In this document: positions 46,062-57,568 of the stretch, piece after piece | How positions within the stretch are numbered: the stretch's first letter is position 1 | How the letters are laid out: each line of letters opens with the position of its first letter | Assembly: GCA_021014325.1 (NCBI GenBank) | Contig: CM037472.1 | Span: 31,396,234-31,460,233 of the forward strand | Source: Plazaster borealis | Taxonomy: Eukaryota; Echinodermata; Asteroidea; Forcipulatida; Labidiasteridae | Direction: 5' to 3' | Length of the DNA stretch: 64,000 nucleotides | The notes under the pieces: generated by a model | The model's input: the letters and a program-made list of their open reading frames with translations, nothing else | What the model was told of the DNA's origin: nothing | The model's database searches: none | Program-made: the position numbers and the translations under genes

Positions 46062-46453
46062 TTTTCCTTTCGATGCAGGATTGGTAGAGCTGACAAAATA
46101 GTCACAGACAGTGTTCATGTTTTGTGTGATCAACCATATACATGAAATAACAAACCTGTGAAAATGTTGGCTTAATCCGTTTTGTGTGTCAGGAGAAAAA
46201 AAGGTGAAAAACCACGCACAATTTTCAGCATGTAAACACATTGTCCTTAATTTTGGTTAGTAACAACCGAAATCAGTTGTTGCGTGTAATATATAGTTGG
46301 TCAAATGGAGCCTAGTTTTCTCGAATATGACTTCATTTCAGAGGGAAACTTTTCACACACAAAATGATTCAAGTATGAACGATCAGTAAGCTTTCAGACT
46401 AAAGTTAAATGATGGTGTTTTGTATCCTTACCAATCCTGTATGATACCTCTAA
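46062..46453 (+). mobile_element. family C element, decayed ends
   Basis: GATGCAGGATTGGTAGAGCT at the left and TTACCAATCCTGTATGATACC at the right. Terminal TTAA is mutated on both sides. The central palindrome reads TTTTGGTTAGTAACAACCGA, with one inserted base at its midpoint. Confidence 0.8.
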
Positions 46454-47732
46454 ATGACGATGTTGATATAATATTTATATATATTTTTTCACTGCACCAA
46501 CGAGGTGAAATCTTGTTTAATTAACAGCCACACCATGAGTTGTGAAAACATCTATGTTGAATATACAGACTCTCATTACAACGAAATGGAACCAGACTAC
46601 GTGACCTTTTAGCCTCGGTTTGGTTCCATTAACTTGATTGCAAAAGAAAGAAAAAGATGCAGGGTACCAGACCAGACCATGCTTGTGGTGGAAATAAAGA
46701 AGAACAATCTAGGTGCTGCATTTTCAACTTTCGTTTGTAATGTTGATACAAAAAATCGTAAGGACAACTTTCTCTTTTTTTTAGATGAGAGCTATGTATT
46801 AGTGCAAATATTTGTGCAAACATTAGTTAGTGGCCTGACGTTTCGACCCTAGCACAGTCTTTCTCGATTTAGCCTTCGAGAAAGACGCTTCGAGGGTCGA
46901 AACGTCAGGCCGTTAACTATTTTTTGCAGTTATACCATAGTTCCTTTCGGTTGGTAAAAAGTTTGCAACAGCTAATTCTATTTTCTCAAAATATCTGTAT
47001 AACCTTTGTTGGCAGAGGTTTTGTATACCGTACCAATTTTATGATCCTGATGACATTGGTTCACCACTATGAAGAAAATATTTCAAAACAGAAATATGTT
47101 TTGTTTTGTTTTTTTTATCGAAATTTCCAAAGTTGAATGATACGGTAATATTGTTGTTCTGGTGGGTTTTGGGGTGTTTTTTTCAACATTGTAATACTCT
47201 GCCAATTTCTGATCGGCAGCCATAAACATTCTCAATGTGACTAGATCCCACAACATTCAGTATTATGGTTAGCCACATTCTCAAAAGAGGTTCAGCGGAG
47301 AAAGCATCACAACAACAAAACCTGTCTCCTCTTCAGGGTTTCTAACAGGACTTGTCATGAACACAAGTATCGTCACCGTGCACACATACATTAAATAATA
47401 GTATTATACTGCAATGATGTTCATTGGCTTATTTGTGCTTGTGTAAAATGTGGTGATATTGAAGTAAACCGATTGGTGATCACCATGGGGGAAAGTCACC
47501 AGTTTCAATCTGAGAGCTCAGCACACCGAGGATAAAGTTCCTCACCAAGCCTTCACATAAAAAATTTTCCGTCTGATGTAAAAATCTATTAAATTTTCAA
47601 TTTTAAAGACCCCCTTATGACACTGTTGGTTGGTTTCGATTGAAATAAGCGTTTTGGGTCTATCTTTTTCCAAAACCGCCGTGTGCATTACGCTCCATAT
47701 ACAATGAGATCGTAATGACACAGCGCTAAAAA
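46454..47732. other. intergenic, no gene seen
   Basis: Holds the hairpin listed separately at 46832-46911 and otherwise nothing recognised. Confidence 0.45.
46832..46911. repeat. hairpin of two head-to-head copies of a GACGTTTCGACCCT motif
   Basis: A perfect 19-bp arm, GGCCTGACGTTTCGACCCT, pairs with AGGGTCGAAACGTCAGGCC. A second inner pair is GTCTTTCTCGA with TCGAGAAAGAC. The motif resembles sequences at the ends of Penelope-like and related retroelements in marine invertebrates (from memory, unverified). Confidence 0.7.
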
Positions 47733-48010
47733 AGTATTATGGTTTTGATAATTTTTCACCTAAAACCATTTGAATTTGAGAAATGATTCGTGCATGAATC
47801 ATTTTTGAGGGCTGGTGTCCGTTTGCTAATGCTGCGGCCAGAGATGAGGTTGGTACACGCTGTCACCTCGCTAAATGTGGATGGATTCTATGTTCTTGTG
47901 AAAATACCATGACAGTTTTTCTACAGCAAGGTATTCAGCTGAAACTTATGTGACTTTTATTGTATCTTTCTTTATAATTTTGCCTGTAAATCAGCATTAC
48001 GTTGAGCAAA
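47733..48010 (+). repeat. family D element, 5'-truncated copy
   Basis: Begins inside the element at AAGTATTATGGTTTTGATAA and continues through the GCTGCGGCCAGAGATGAGGT block to TCAGCATTACGTTGA. The central palindrome TGATTCGTGCATGAATCA is intact and differs in sequence from the copy at 1.7 kb. Confidence 0.7.
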
Positions 48011-48084
48011 ACCAATCTATGACCCTGGAAAATGACAAAAAACAGACAGTTATTTAAAACCAATTGAATGAAATAATTCGACAT

Positions 48085-48455
48085 TCTGTATTTTACAGGA
48101 TTGATAGAGCTGACAAAAAAGTCGCAGACAGTGTTCATGTTTTGTGTGATCAACCTTATGTACATGAAAAGTTGGACTTAATCTGTTGTGTGAGTGAGGT
48201 GAAAAAAAGTGAAAAACCATGAACAATTTTCAGCATGTAAACACAATGTCCTTTTGGGTTGTAACAACCGAAATCAGCTGTTGCGGTTTTTTTCAGATTT
48301 TCAGATTACAGTTTTCTCGAAAATTACTTCATTATAGAGGGAGATATGTCACAGAAAAAAAATGGTTCTAGATATAAACTTCATAATCAGTAAGCTTTCA
48401 GACTAAAATGAATCAATGACGTTTTTTATCCTTATCAATTCTGTAAAGATGACTA
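48085..48455 (+). mobile_element. family C element, 75 bp after a family D copy
   Basis: TTTTACAGGATTGATAGAGC at the left and CCTTATCAATTCTGTAAAGAT at the right. The terminal TTAA is lost. The body and the central GGTTGTAACAACC are conserved. A D copy followed by a C copy occurs also at 1.7-2.7 kb. Confidence 0.8.
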
Positions 48456-48795
48456 AATGGAGCTAGACATTGAACACATTTTCATCTAAAATTTGCAAAC
48501 AAAATAATTAGAAAAGAAAATTGGTAACCAAGATTATACCAAGATTCAGAAGCCAATTTTTTTTACAAGTTTATAGCCAATAAAAAAAAATGTATCATGG
48601 CAGGACTTTATAATCACCAAGGAATGCATTTTAAATAGCAGCTTTGGAGGAATTTGAAGAGGTACACTCCAAGACAACAATAATCAAGTCAACTGTGCTC
48701 TTCGAATTCGTTCATCATTTAAAATATCTTCAGAGAGTGATACCGTGTGTATACGGTACATCGCACACAAGTCTATTAACAACTTTTTGTATTTC
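48456..48795. other. intergenic, no gene seen
   Basis: Short AT-rich stretch without recognisable content. Confidence 0.45.
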
Positions 48796-49170
48796 TTAAA
48801 GGCACTGTACACGTTTGGTAATTACTCAAAATATATATTAGCATAAAAACTGACTTGGTAACGAGCAACAGAGAGCTGTTGATAGTATAAAACATTGTAA
48901 GAAACGACTCCCTCTGAAGTAACGTAGTTTTTGAGAAAGAGGTAATTTCTCACTAAAATAATAAAAACTTCTTGCAAGAAGTTTTTATTCCTACATCTGA
49001 AAGCACAAAATTTGTACAACAAGGGTGTTTTTTCTTTCATCATTTTCTTGCAACTTCGATGACCAATTGAGCCCAAATTTTCACAGGCTTGTTATTGTAT
49101 TCATATGTTGGGATACACCGAATGAGAACACTGGTCTTTGACGATTACCAAACTTGTACGATGCCTTTAA
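48796..49170 (-). mobile_element. family A TTAA-flanked element, full copy
   Basis: TTAA|AGGCACTGTACACGTTTGG and CCAAACTTGTACGATGCCT|TTAA with both TTAA intact. The centre is AACTTCTTGCAAGAAGTT. It is the reverse orientation of the copies at 17.3 and 63.6 kb and the clearest example of the family. Confidence 0.9.
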
Positions 49171-50405
49171 AGAGTTTTTTCGAAGCTTGAATGGGGGATA
49201 TTTTCTTTTACAATGGAATACAGGAACTGTATGGACAATGAAGTTTGCACAGAAATCAAAGGAGGTCATCAGCTTAATCACTATTTAAAACGGATTAAGG
49301 GTCTCATTAAGATGATAAACAATAACTTGCTAATCTCAACTAGCTTAGGGATTGAGTCTTCCTGGTCATTACCCACGTTGTTAGTTACTTCCTATCTGAT
49401 TACAGTCAAGCAGAATGGGAAACAAGAGACTTGTTAATTAAAGCAACACGAGCTGAGAGCCCTTTTTGATTTGCACTCTGTGGGGGTATCGGTCGCGCTT
49501 GCATGGTCTGGCCATACAAGCAAATCTCATACACGATCCCCCCTCTCGGTTCTGATTTGTATCTGACCATGTGAATTATTACAAGAGAGCAAATATGGGA
49601 TGCTGCGACTTCCCCCAACTCAACAATACACTGACACTTTGGTGAGCTCTTCTGGCGTGCTTGAGCCGTGTTTGTAATGGTGATTACGTGTTTTGTTCCC
49701 GCCGCTAATCGCCATCTTTACCAGGTCGGCAAACATTGACTCCCCGTATTATGGCGCTCAACCCGGGCAGCGTTCGTCGGTGCGTACACGCTGGGGGTAT
49801 GTGCTGAGTACGTACAGTGTATAGCTAGCATTGTATTCGTTGGGCAACGAACGGGACTTTGAACCTAAAAAGGAGACGACCATGTGTGGTGCTTGGGCTT
49901 CGGATACGTTGTTTGCGAACAGACTATAGAAACATGTCGCGTGGTGTTGGAAGACCAGCCTTTCCTTAACTTCCTGTATTACGTCACGTAAGTTTACAAT
50001 CAATCAATATCTAACTCGACAAAATTATCAATCATTAAGTCAACATATTAGAGCTGTTATCGTTATTAAAACTGAATCATGAAACCACAAGATATGACCG
50101 AGGGTATTATATTTTGACAAGGATAAAAGTCTTGCAAGCACACAATGAAGAGGTGCGACCTTAATGAGATTGTTCTATTCAAGTTAACAGAAGAACAAGA
50201 TCACAATTAAATCTACATTTTTTACAATGTGTAGACCCAAACATTCAAGTTTGGTTGTAAATTTTTGAAATCTTCGAGACATCTCTGAAATACTCCTTCA
50301 AAGCATTTAATGAAAATACGTGAAGTTTGTACCTCAGTGCAGTGGGGGATTAAGTTGTTGTTCACCTTTGAGTATTACGAAATCGGTCCACGCTGGAAAG
50401 CATGC
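49171..50405. other. intergenic, candidate enhancer with Fox and K50-homeodomain motifs
   Basis: No gene. About 49270-49440 packs CTTAATCAC, CGGATTAAGG, CATTAAGATGATAAACAATA, GCTAATCTC and CTGATTACAG. These fit Otx/Six-type TAATCC-like, generic homeodomain and Fox (ATAAACAA) sites. 49440-49760 is GC-richer. Confidence 0.35.
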
Positions 50406-50631
50406 AAAACCTGGGGTGTTAAAAATGACATCATGGGTTTTGTCACATATAGACACCAAAAAAAGAATCAAAATATACACCATAGGGTGTCAAAATAACA
50501 CTAATTTATGCCCAAACAAATATATTGGTGTTATTTTAACACTCTGTGGTGTTAATTTCGAATCTCTCTTCGGTATCTATATGTGACAACACCCATGGTG
50601 TCAATTTTAACACCCAAACACCCCAGTTTTT
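50406..50631. mobile_element. family I inverted-repeat element (GGTGTTAAAA type)
   Basis: Left AACCTGGGGTGTTAAAAATG pairs with right AATTTTAACACCC and CACCCCAGTTTT. Inner GTCACATATAGA pairs with TCTATATGTGAC, and ACACCATAGGGTGT and ACTCTGTGGTGT add more symmetry. The whole 226 bp is close to one long imperfect palindrome. It has no coding sequence. Confidence 0.75.
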
Positions 50632-50899
50632 GAAGTCCTATTATATATTATGATATAGTTGTTTTCACTTCCCTTCTACGTACTCTTCCATTCCCGGTAA
50701 AGACTGGTGAATTTCCCCCTCGTCTTTGGAATGTTGATATCATGCCATGTCGCAAGTAATCTACATTCCTCTTGATATCATATCATGTACATGAAATGAG
50801 ATGGGAACCATTATACCCAACGACTTCTACTTTCTTTCTGGCCGGTGAGCCTTGTAAATTTTCATCTCCGTGATCATTAAGTGTAAAGCTTTATTCTTC

Positions 50900-51268
50900 A
50901 GTAAAAAAAAAAGGACAACAACAATTGTTTAATTTTAGTCTAAAAGCTAACTGATTATGAAGTTCAGAACCTTTTGACATAATTCTCTCTGAAATTAAAT
51001 CATATTCGAGAAAACTGTGTCTGAACATAAACAAAACACGCAAGAGCTTATTTCGGTCGTTACAACCCAAATTAAAGACAATGTGTTTACATACTGCAAA
51101 TTGTGCATGGTTTTCACTATTTTCTCCCGACTCACACAACGGATTAAGCCCATACTTTCACAGGTTTGTTATTTCATGTACTGTACATTGTATATTGTTG
51201 ATCACACAAAACATGACATTGTCTGTGACTATTTTGTCAGCTCTACCAATCCTGTATAATACTTTTAA
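50900..51268 (-). mobile_element. family C element, left end lost
   Basis: The right end is CTACCAATCCTGTATAATACT|TTAA. The left terminal repeat is replaced by an A-rich run. Inner blocks TAACTGATTATGAAGTTCA and TCATATTCGAGAAAACTGTG are present. Confidence 0.8.
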
Positions 51269-54200
51269 TGGATCAAAGTAAACAAGGGGCAAAAAAGTTG
51301 TTTAGAACTTTTTCGACCATTGGAGTAGAAACAGGTTTCTACCATGGATGAAGGAATCTCCAATGTGTACTAAAGGCAGAAGATGACCCTTAATTAATAG
51401 AAATTGTTTTATCCATGAAGGAAGTGTAACCAAATGTTTTTCCAGATTGCTTCAATGTGAAATAAATAGTAATGTAGGCAAAGACTATTTCAGACTTCTT
51501 GTGCTTTCTTTTGACCAATGAAGAACCAGAGTGTGCTCAATATGGAATATGATTTTTTTTCTTGAAAAAAGTGTGTCAAGAAAATTGTGATAAAATGTAA
51601 TAATATAAGTATAGCCATTGTGAGTTCCAGTTTAGAATTCAACACCAAAACAAAAAACTAAACCAAAACACACACACATGGAAAAATCAGTTGCGTATTT
51701 TTTTTAATTTTTTTAATTTTATTTTTTAGACAACAGTATTGTTACATTGCAATTAATGGCTTTTTCTTTTATATGGTATTATTTGACAATGATATCGATC
51801 TTTCTCGATTGGCTGCAGTCTGGAAGTTTTTCAGGATGTTGTCAGATTTGTTTGTATTAATAAGTATCATCTAAGCGATTTATAAAAAATTGGTAGCCAC
51901 TGTGCGTGCGGATACGACAGCGATAATTGCGTGCACTGTGCTGTGTTCGACCCTTGCTCTATGGTTCGACAGTTTAGTTTAGTGAATTAACCATTAGACA
52001 ATAGTTGACGTTGATGGCGTTACTCTTGCACGATATGCTCTCCCCTCCCCTTACCCCCCCCCCGACTGTTGTATAATATCTAGTTTTAGGCACACTGTGC
52101 AGAGTGTATACAGAGGGTTCATTGCATCACTCTTCTCTCTCCCTCTAATGCCTGCCCCATCTCAACATCCCTCCCATCCAATTACTCCCGCTTTCGTGTC
52201 TTCATCGTATAATCAAAAGAGGGAGACTAGGGAAAACCATGCCAGTTTAGTTCGCTGCCGAATTAATACAGGCCGCCGGGAACGTCCTACGAAGAGCCTT
52301 GTGATCAGCGCAAAATGATAGTCTGGTGACGGGGTCTTCACAGCGCGAGGTTCTACTGATGTGTCCCGCCGCACCCTCTTGCGTATACGACCGTGTGATT
52401 AGCATTATTATCTATTTCGAGTCTGGCACCGTCTTCTTTTCTACTGGCAACCTCCAAGGGTCGCAATGTGATCCCGCTCGACACATACAATTTGCTCGCC
52501 GCCGTGCGCCCAGCACCAACATTCAAATTAAAAAAAAAAGCGCGAGTATAGAGGAGGCTAACTACCCCCGCTGATCATAGGCTTGTTGTATGAATGTAGT
52601 TATTGTACGTAGCCAGGGGCCAGGATTCGGCCGGACTGAAGGAGGGGGAAACGGGGGTCTAATCGAGCAGCTGCGCATTTCCCAACACAACCCACAGCAT
52701 TCATTCCCCAGTCTTTTTTTGTTTTCTTCTTTTCTTTTTGACATTCGCATAACTCGACAATCATAACAGCTCCCGTAAAATCTTTACTAAACCAGTTTGG
52801 CCTGTCTATCGTCTTTAGTAAACCAGTTGAACGACTCGGCAATTTGATTGCCCGTGTGTTTCCACATGATGAATTGGAGGTTACGAACAAGCAGATGGCT
52901 TTAAGATGATAGTCAAGGTCATTGTCATAAGTTGGATTTCCCTCCCACTCCCCCCACTCTATATACACCTCTTTAAAATATATATGCCGTCACATTAACG
53001 AGCATGTCCGCCATTTCTATTTTTAAACTCAATGTTGCCGTTTCCAATATTGTCAAATTAAACTGCTACTGGACTTCTCGGTCGTTAAGGTGTTGTTAAA
53101 AATACCGGATGGAATCATTACTTGTCGTGGCTCGTTTCGTTAAATGGTGTAATTCTTTTTCACAAATTGTTACAAAGTATAGTTACTTTTTTGTTTTGGG
53201 CGTATAGAACATCAATAGACCCTTTATTAAAAATGTACCTCTGGGTGGTTAGGTTATATTTAAACTTAAAGAAATGTGATAAGTAATTTCGTGTATAAAG
53301 TTGATTTATCACAAAACATAAATGTTTTTAGACAGGTCATGTCCAATTGTGAGGATAGCTGTTTGAATTGTTGAAAACGAGTGGGTATCGATGTTTCTGA
53401 AAGACAAAAGTGTTTGTTTTCTTCTCAAATAAAAGAGAACAGAAATAAATTACTGGCAAAATAACAACAGAATTACCCTTAACTCGAGGGCAGCACATCT
53501 CTAATGGTATTATTACTGATAACAGATTCAAGTGCCTTAATCGAAGCTCGTTTTCACATTTATAAAATGAAAAATGAGCGACAGACGTCCTTGTATCGTA
53601 GATTTGAAAAACGGCTTGGAGAGTTATTAGATTTGCAAGAAATATCTGCCAGTTTTCAATGGCACTTCTCAGAAATTTAATTTTGAAATGGAATAAGTGT
53701 TTTGTGATTTGTGAATTATCTACACTGTTTAACCAGTTTAAATATTATTTGCTGTAAGATACGCTATTTTATTTATGATCGTTATGTGTGTGTGTCAATG
53801 AGTGATTGGAAATATTATCCCGGGATAAAAAATAAATTTATAAAATTAATAAAATTACAATAAAACATCTTTAATGAAAATCAGTGTTACCCGTAAACCT
53901 TGCTTGTCCTTAAAGCGTTAAGCAATGCTACACGATCGTACCCTCGCACTTGACCAAGCTACCTTCTATATACTGACGTGGTCGGGATCGATAAAGCCTG
54001 TATCACCAGCCATTTATTGATCCCTCTGTGACAATCATGTGGACAATATTATGCAGGAATCATCATTTACATCCGTATACGTAAGCACTGGCAGAATCTT
54101 GTCATTATAAAGGCGTGCATCGTCTTCATTTTCAGATGCAATTTGAAGTAGGTGACTATTTCACCACTTCCTTCAGCATCAGCTCATAACAAGTGTATTT

Positions 54201-57014
54201 TAATGAAAACATTTAAAACTCGTTTTAAAAAGCAAGTGACCTGCGTGGGTTGATCCAACAAAACTCGCCAATCAAAAAACTGTATGAAACATAAAGATCG
54301 ACGGGGTTTCAGATGTGGAATATTGCCAAATGTAACTGTTTGTTTATAAAGCATTATTCCTGTGGGAATTCTCAGAGCATTGTACACTACTGTTGCTCTC
54401 TTGTCAATCTGCTGGTTTGTGCTGTTTCACTATATAGTTCATTCCTCCCATGGCATGTGAAAGTGTTTCGTCTTATATAAACGATAATTATCTCTGCTCT
54501 AGAAGAGATGTTGCCGTCAAGAAGGAGACCAGGCGTGAATGGTTAAATACAGAACAGCGCAAAAATGCCCACCAATCTGGACAAAATAACCACCCCAAAT
54601 TGCTGTTTTCACTTAATACATTGAACAATAGTGAACTTAGAAAGTGTTTCCTCTTTGTTGATAATTGTTACTGCCTGCACGACGTCCCGGTGGTACACTA
54701 TAGAGAAAGTGGGGGGAAAACTGCATTATCCAGTCCGCACTGTGTGAGCGCTAGAAATTGGCCGCAGAGCTGCCAGCAGGACACCCGCCGTCATCACAAT
54801 TGCGCTCGAAATTATTCGCGCCAAAAAAAAAAAAAAAAAAAAAACCGAAGAGCGCCGGGGACAAAAAAATTTACTTAGCCACTTTCCCGACAAATTGTAT
54901 TACGCCTAAAAACATTAGTGCAGGGTCCCTGGTTCCGACCCATTATTTCTGCAGACGAGCATTGTGGTGATTCAATTTTGATCGGGTTGTCTACTGATGA
55001 GGTGCCCGACAGCACAGATTTCTGCAATTCCATGGAAGAATAAACCTTTCCCGCAACTCTCTACATGTCTAATTGAAAACAACCTGCGAGAGATAATTTG
55101 ATCAGTAAAAGGCCCAACAAAAAGGGCGAAATGATGTCCTTATTGTGCCCACGACAGGAGCAGTTATTTTCATTTGCCTTCCACCGCAGTTTCTTTTCTC
55201 ATATTTTCACTCGGGAAAAAAGCGATCTTACACCTCGACAATAGAGCTCAATTTGCTCATTTAGGAGTGCCTTTGACTTGCTGGCTATAGCGATCATTGT
55301 TCAGTCAAGCTTTCCCATGTTCAGGTTTGGATATCAGCGAACCTACCGCCCTCTTTCCCTCCAGAACGCCTCCGTATAGAGCCAGGGTTCACCACGAGCG
55401 ATGCCTAGGGCTAAGCAAACACAGACACGAACACAATGCAGTGGACGGGGTCAAGAAACCGACCGAATATGATGGAGTAAAAACAAAATGCTATCAAATT
55501 ATGCGGGTTTGTAAATGGAAATACAATATACACAGGTATATAACTGGCGCGCTCTGTAAACAAAACCCTTTCTATTAGTAAACCCTCTTCCTTTACTCGA
55601 AGATCACAATGGCGCCGCTGACGTCAATTACAAAACACAGAGGAAATATTGTTACAATATTATTTTCTCTTCTCTACATCTGTCCCAATACAACCATTTC
55701 CTCGTAATCAAATAGCCCACAACTCCATAATGGCACTGATAATATTAATTTGCATGTATGGTGAACTTTTAGACAATCAATTTGAAACGGCGTTTGTTCG
55801 TTTGTTAAATTAACTTCGCGTTATTCGTCCCCTGAGAACAATGGAACTGTATCTTTATAATTTCATTGCATAGTTCTTTCGGTCATGTGTTTGATAGGGA
55901 AGGACCTCGTCCAATTCATGACCGACTGCCAACAAAATTACAATTCCACCCATGCCTGAATAAGTCACTTCATTGTTATTTACACATCGTCTGCATTGGT
56001 CTGCATCCAGTCACAGAATTACACTTCGAGCACTCCACTGATTGTTCAAATAATGGAACCCTGCAAGATTCTTTCCATCTGTACATCAGGCACAATTTTG
56101 ATTAAAGTGTATGCAAATAATCATGAAATATTTTCCATGTTTCTTGTTTTATTAGTGATAAACCATCTTTAAATATCTCGATTTCTTTTCCATTTGTCTT
56201 CACCACTTTCCAAAAGTAATTTTTAATTTCACTGTGTCATAAGCTATAATATTATAGATCTTTGATTTTTTTTATTATTTTAAATGGCAGAAATTCCTGT
56301 CAAGAGAATGGCAATCCATCCTAAACAAATAGAAGCAGTTCGTAATCAGTAAAGAGTAAAATGTCTTTGTCAATAAAAATGTCAATAATACTTAAGACTT
56401 TATTTTCATTCAGCCCTTCCTCCATTTTACCAAAAGTTTGCACAACATTTTAGTTCAAAACTAAAAGTAAACATGTCTTGCCTTTTCCAAATGATTGGGC
56501 ATTTTTATTTGTATCCATTTGAAGAAATGTAGTCATGTAGTGGAATGAAAATATTACGTTTGCTCCATTCGAGGTTGTTCCTAAGGACGAGTCAATTATA
56601 GGAATACCGGATTTAAGGGCTGGTTTGTTTGTTTGAATTTCAGCTCATTGTGCGCCTGAAGACATTTTGTAGTTCTCATATCAATTGAAATACTGTCTTG
56701 AAACGTCGGTTAGAGGATGATGAATCACATGGAGAGAATATCTGATGTAATGTACTGTTCATGAAAGATTGACAGTCGATGTTTTTCTTTTAAATAATTT
56801 TTAAATGTTTTAGAATGATAAACATCCCGGTTTGTTTCTTAGTTAAAATTTGACATTTTTCATCTCAGTTATACAATCACTTATATTATAAGTCATAATT
56901 TGAATTGTATATGAAAGTAAGAACTGAGTCGGTTCACATTGGTTCTGCAGAGAACCAGGTTCTGTAGAACCAACACTTCTCTCAAAGGATATTTTGTAAA
57001 CATGGTTGATACTT
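51269..57014. other. intergenic desert with candidate regulatory islands
   Basis: No gene is recognised in 5.7 kb. GC-richer islands lie at about 51890-52970 (with a C run near 52060) and 54700-55060. A motif-dense AT-rich block lies at 55600-55850 (described separately). A pure A run of about 22 lies at 54823-54844. Open frames such as 54450-54878 run into the A tract and show no family resemblance. Confidence 0.4.
55605..55844. promoter_or_regulatory. candidate enhancer: CRE, POU octamer and Sox-like motifs
   Basis: TGACGTCA at 55619-55626 is a perfect CRE. ATTTGCAT at 55748-55755 is a POU octamer. CACAATGG (55605-55612) and AACAATGG (55837-55844) are SoxB-like. The near-palindrome AATATTGTTACAATATT lies at 55645-55661. 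All this occurs in 240 bp. Function is inferred only. Confidence 0.3.
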
Positions 57015-57180
57015 GGGTCCAATTTCATAGAGCTGCTTAAGCACAAAAAGCTGCACAACAAAATTATGTTTACCAGAATAATGTTACCAGCCAAACTACC
57101 ATGTCACATGAACAATGTGACTGGTATCATCCTGCTCATTTCTGCTAAGCAAAAAATTGTTGAGCAGGATTTTCTGCTTA
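57015..57180. mobile_element. family E element, broken at a TTAA
   Basis: Begins GGGTCCAATTTCATAGAGCT then GCTTAAGC and keeps ACCAGCCAAACTACCATGTC and GTGACTGGTATC. The right arm stops at TTCTGCTTAA, where other copies continue GCAGCTC...GAAATTGGGCCC. A different element starts at that TTAA. Confidence 0.85.
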
Positions 57181-57430
57181 AAGGCCCTGTACACTATTGG
57201 TAAGATCGAAAAACACAATGTTCACAGAATCACACATAACTTACATGATTTAAAGTAAGTAATGGTAGAAAGGGTCTCCTTAAAATGCTATCGTTTCTGA
57301 GAAATGAGTAAAACAATAGTTTTTATCACGCGCGATAATTTGAAAAGACAGAAAACACATAAGGTCTCTTTTCACTATTTTCTCGTGACCTCGATGACGA
57401 AATAACAGTTATCTTGGTTTTCCCAAATTG
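57178..57430 (+). mobile_element. family G TTAA-type element, right end missing
   Basis: Starts TTAA|AGGCCCTGTACACTATTGG, the same terminal type as family A. The interior is different (ACACATAACTTACATGATTT, TCTGAGAAATGAGTAAAACA), with a central near-palindrome TTATCACGCGCGATAA. The right terminal repeat is not found; similarity ends near 57430. Confidence 0.7.
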
Positions 57431-57444
57431 AAGGCAATGTAAGA

Positions 57445-57568
57445 CCGTGTCGAAATGAATGGCTTCGGCTGTGGCTATGGCCGGATGGCTGAAAAGGTCT
57501 ATTCTTCAACGTTGTCGATGCAGCCAACGGCCATAGACGTATAGCCGAAGTGGCTTGATTCGGACATG
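57445..57568. repeat. hairpin element with CTTCGGCT...AGCCGAAG arms
   Basis: GTGTCGAAATGAATGGCTTC then GGCT...TATGGCCG pairs with CGGCCATAGACGTATAGCCG then AAGTGGC...GATTCGGACATGG. The arms span about 50 bp each with mismatches. A related GGCTTCGGCT-rich segment lies near 19.6 kb. Confidence 0.6.

Noticed and set aside
46868..46911. Hammerhead ribozyme, as found in some Penelope-like elements
   Set aside because: GAAAC follows a stem-like stretch, but the CUGANGA core is missing in the expected place.
54450..54878. 142-residue open frame with a Lys-rich tail
   Set aside because: It runs into a 22-nt A tract that creates the Lys run; no family resemblance.
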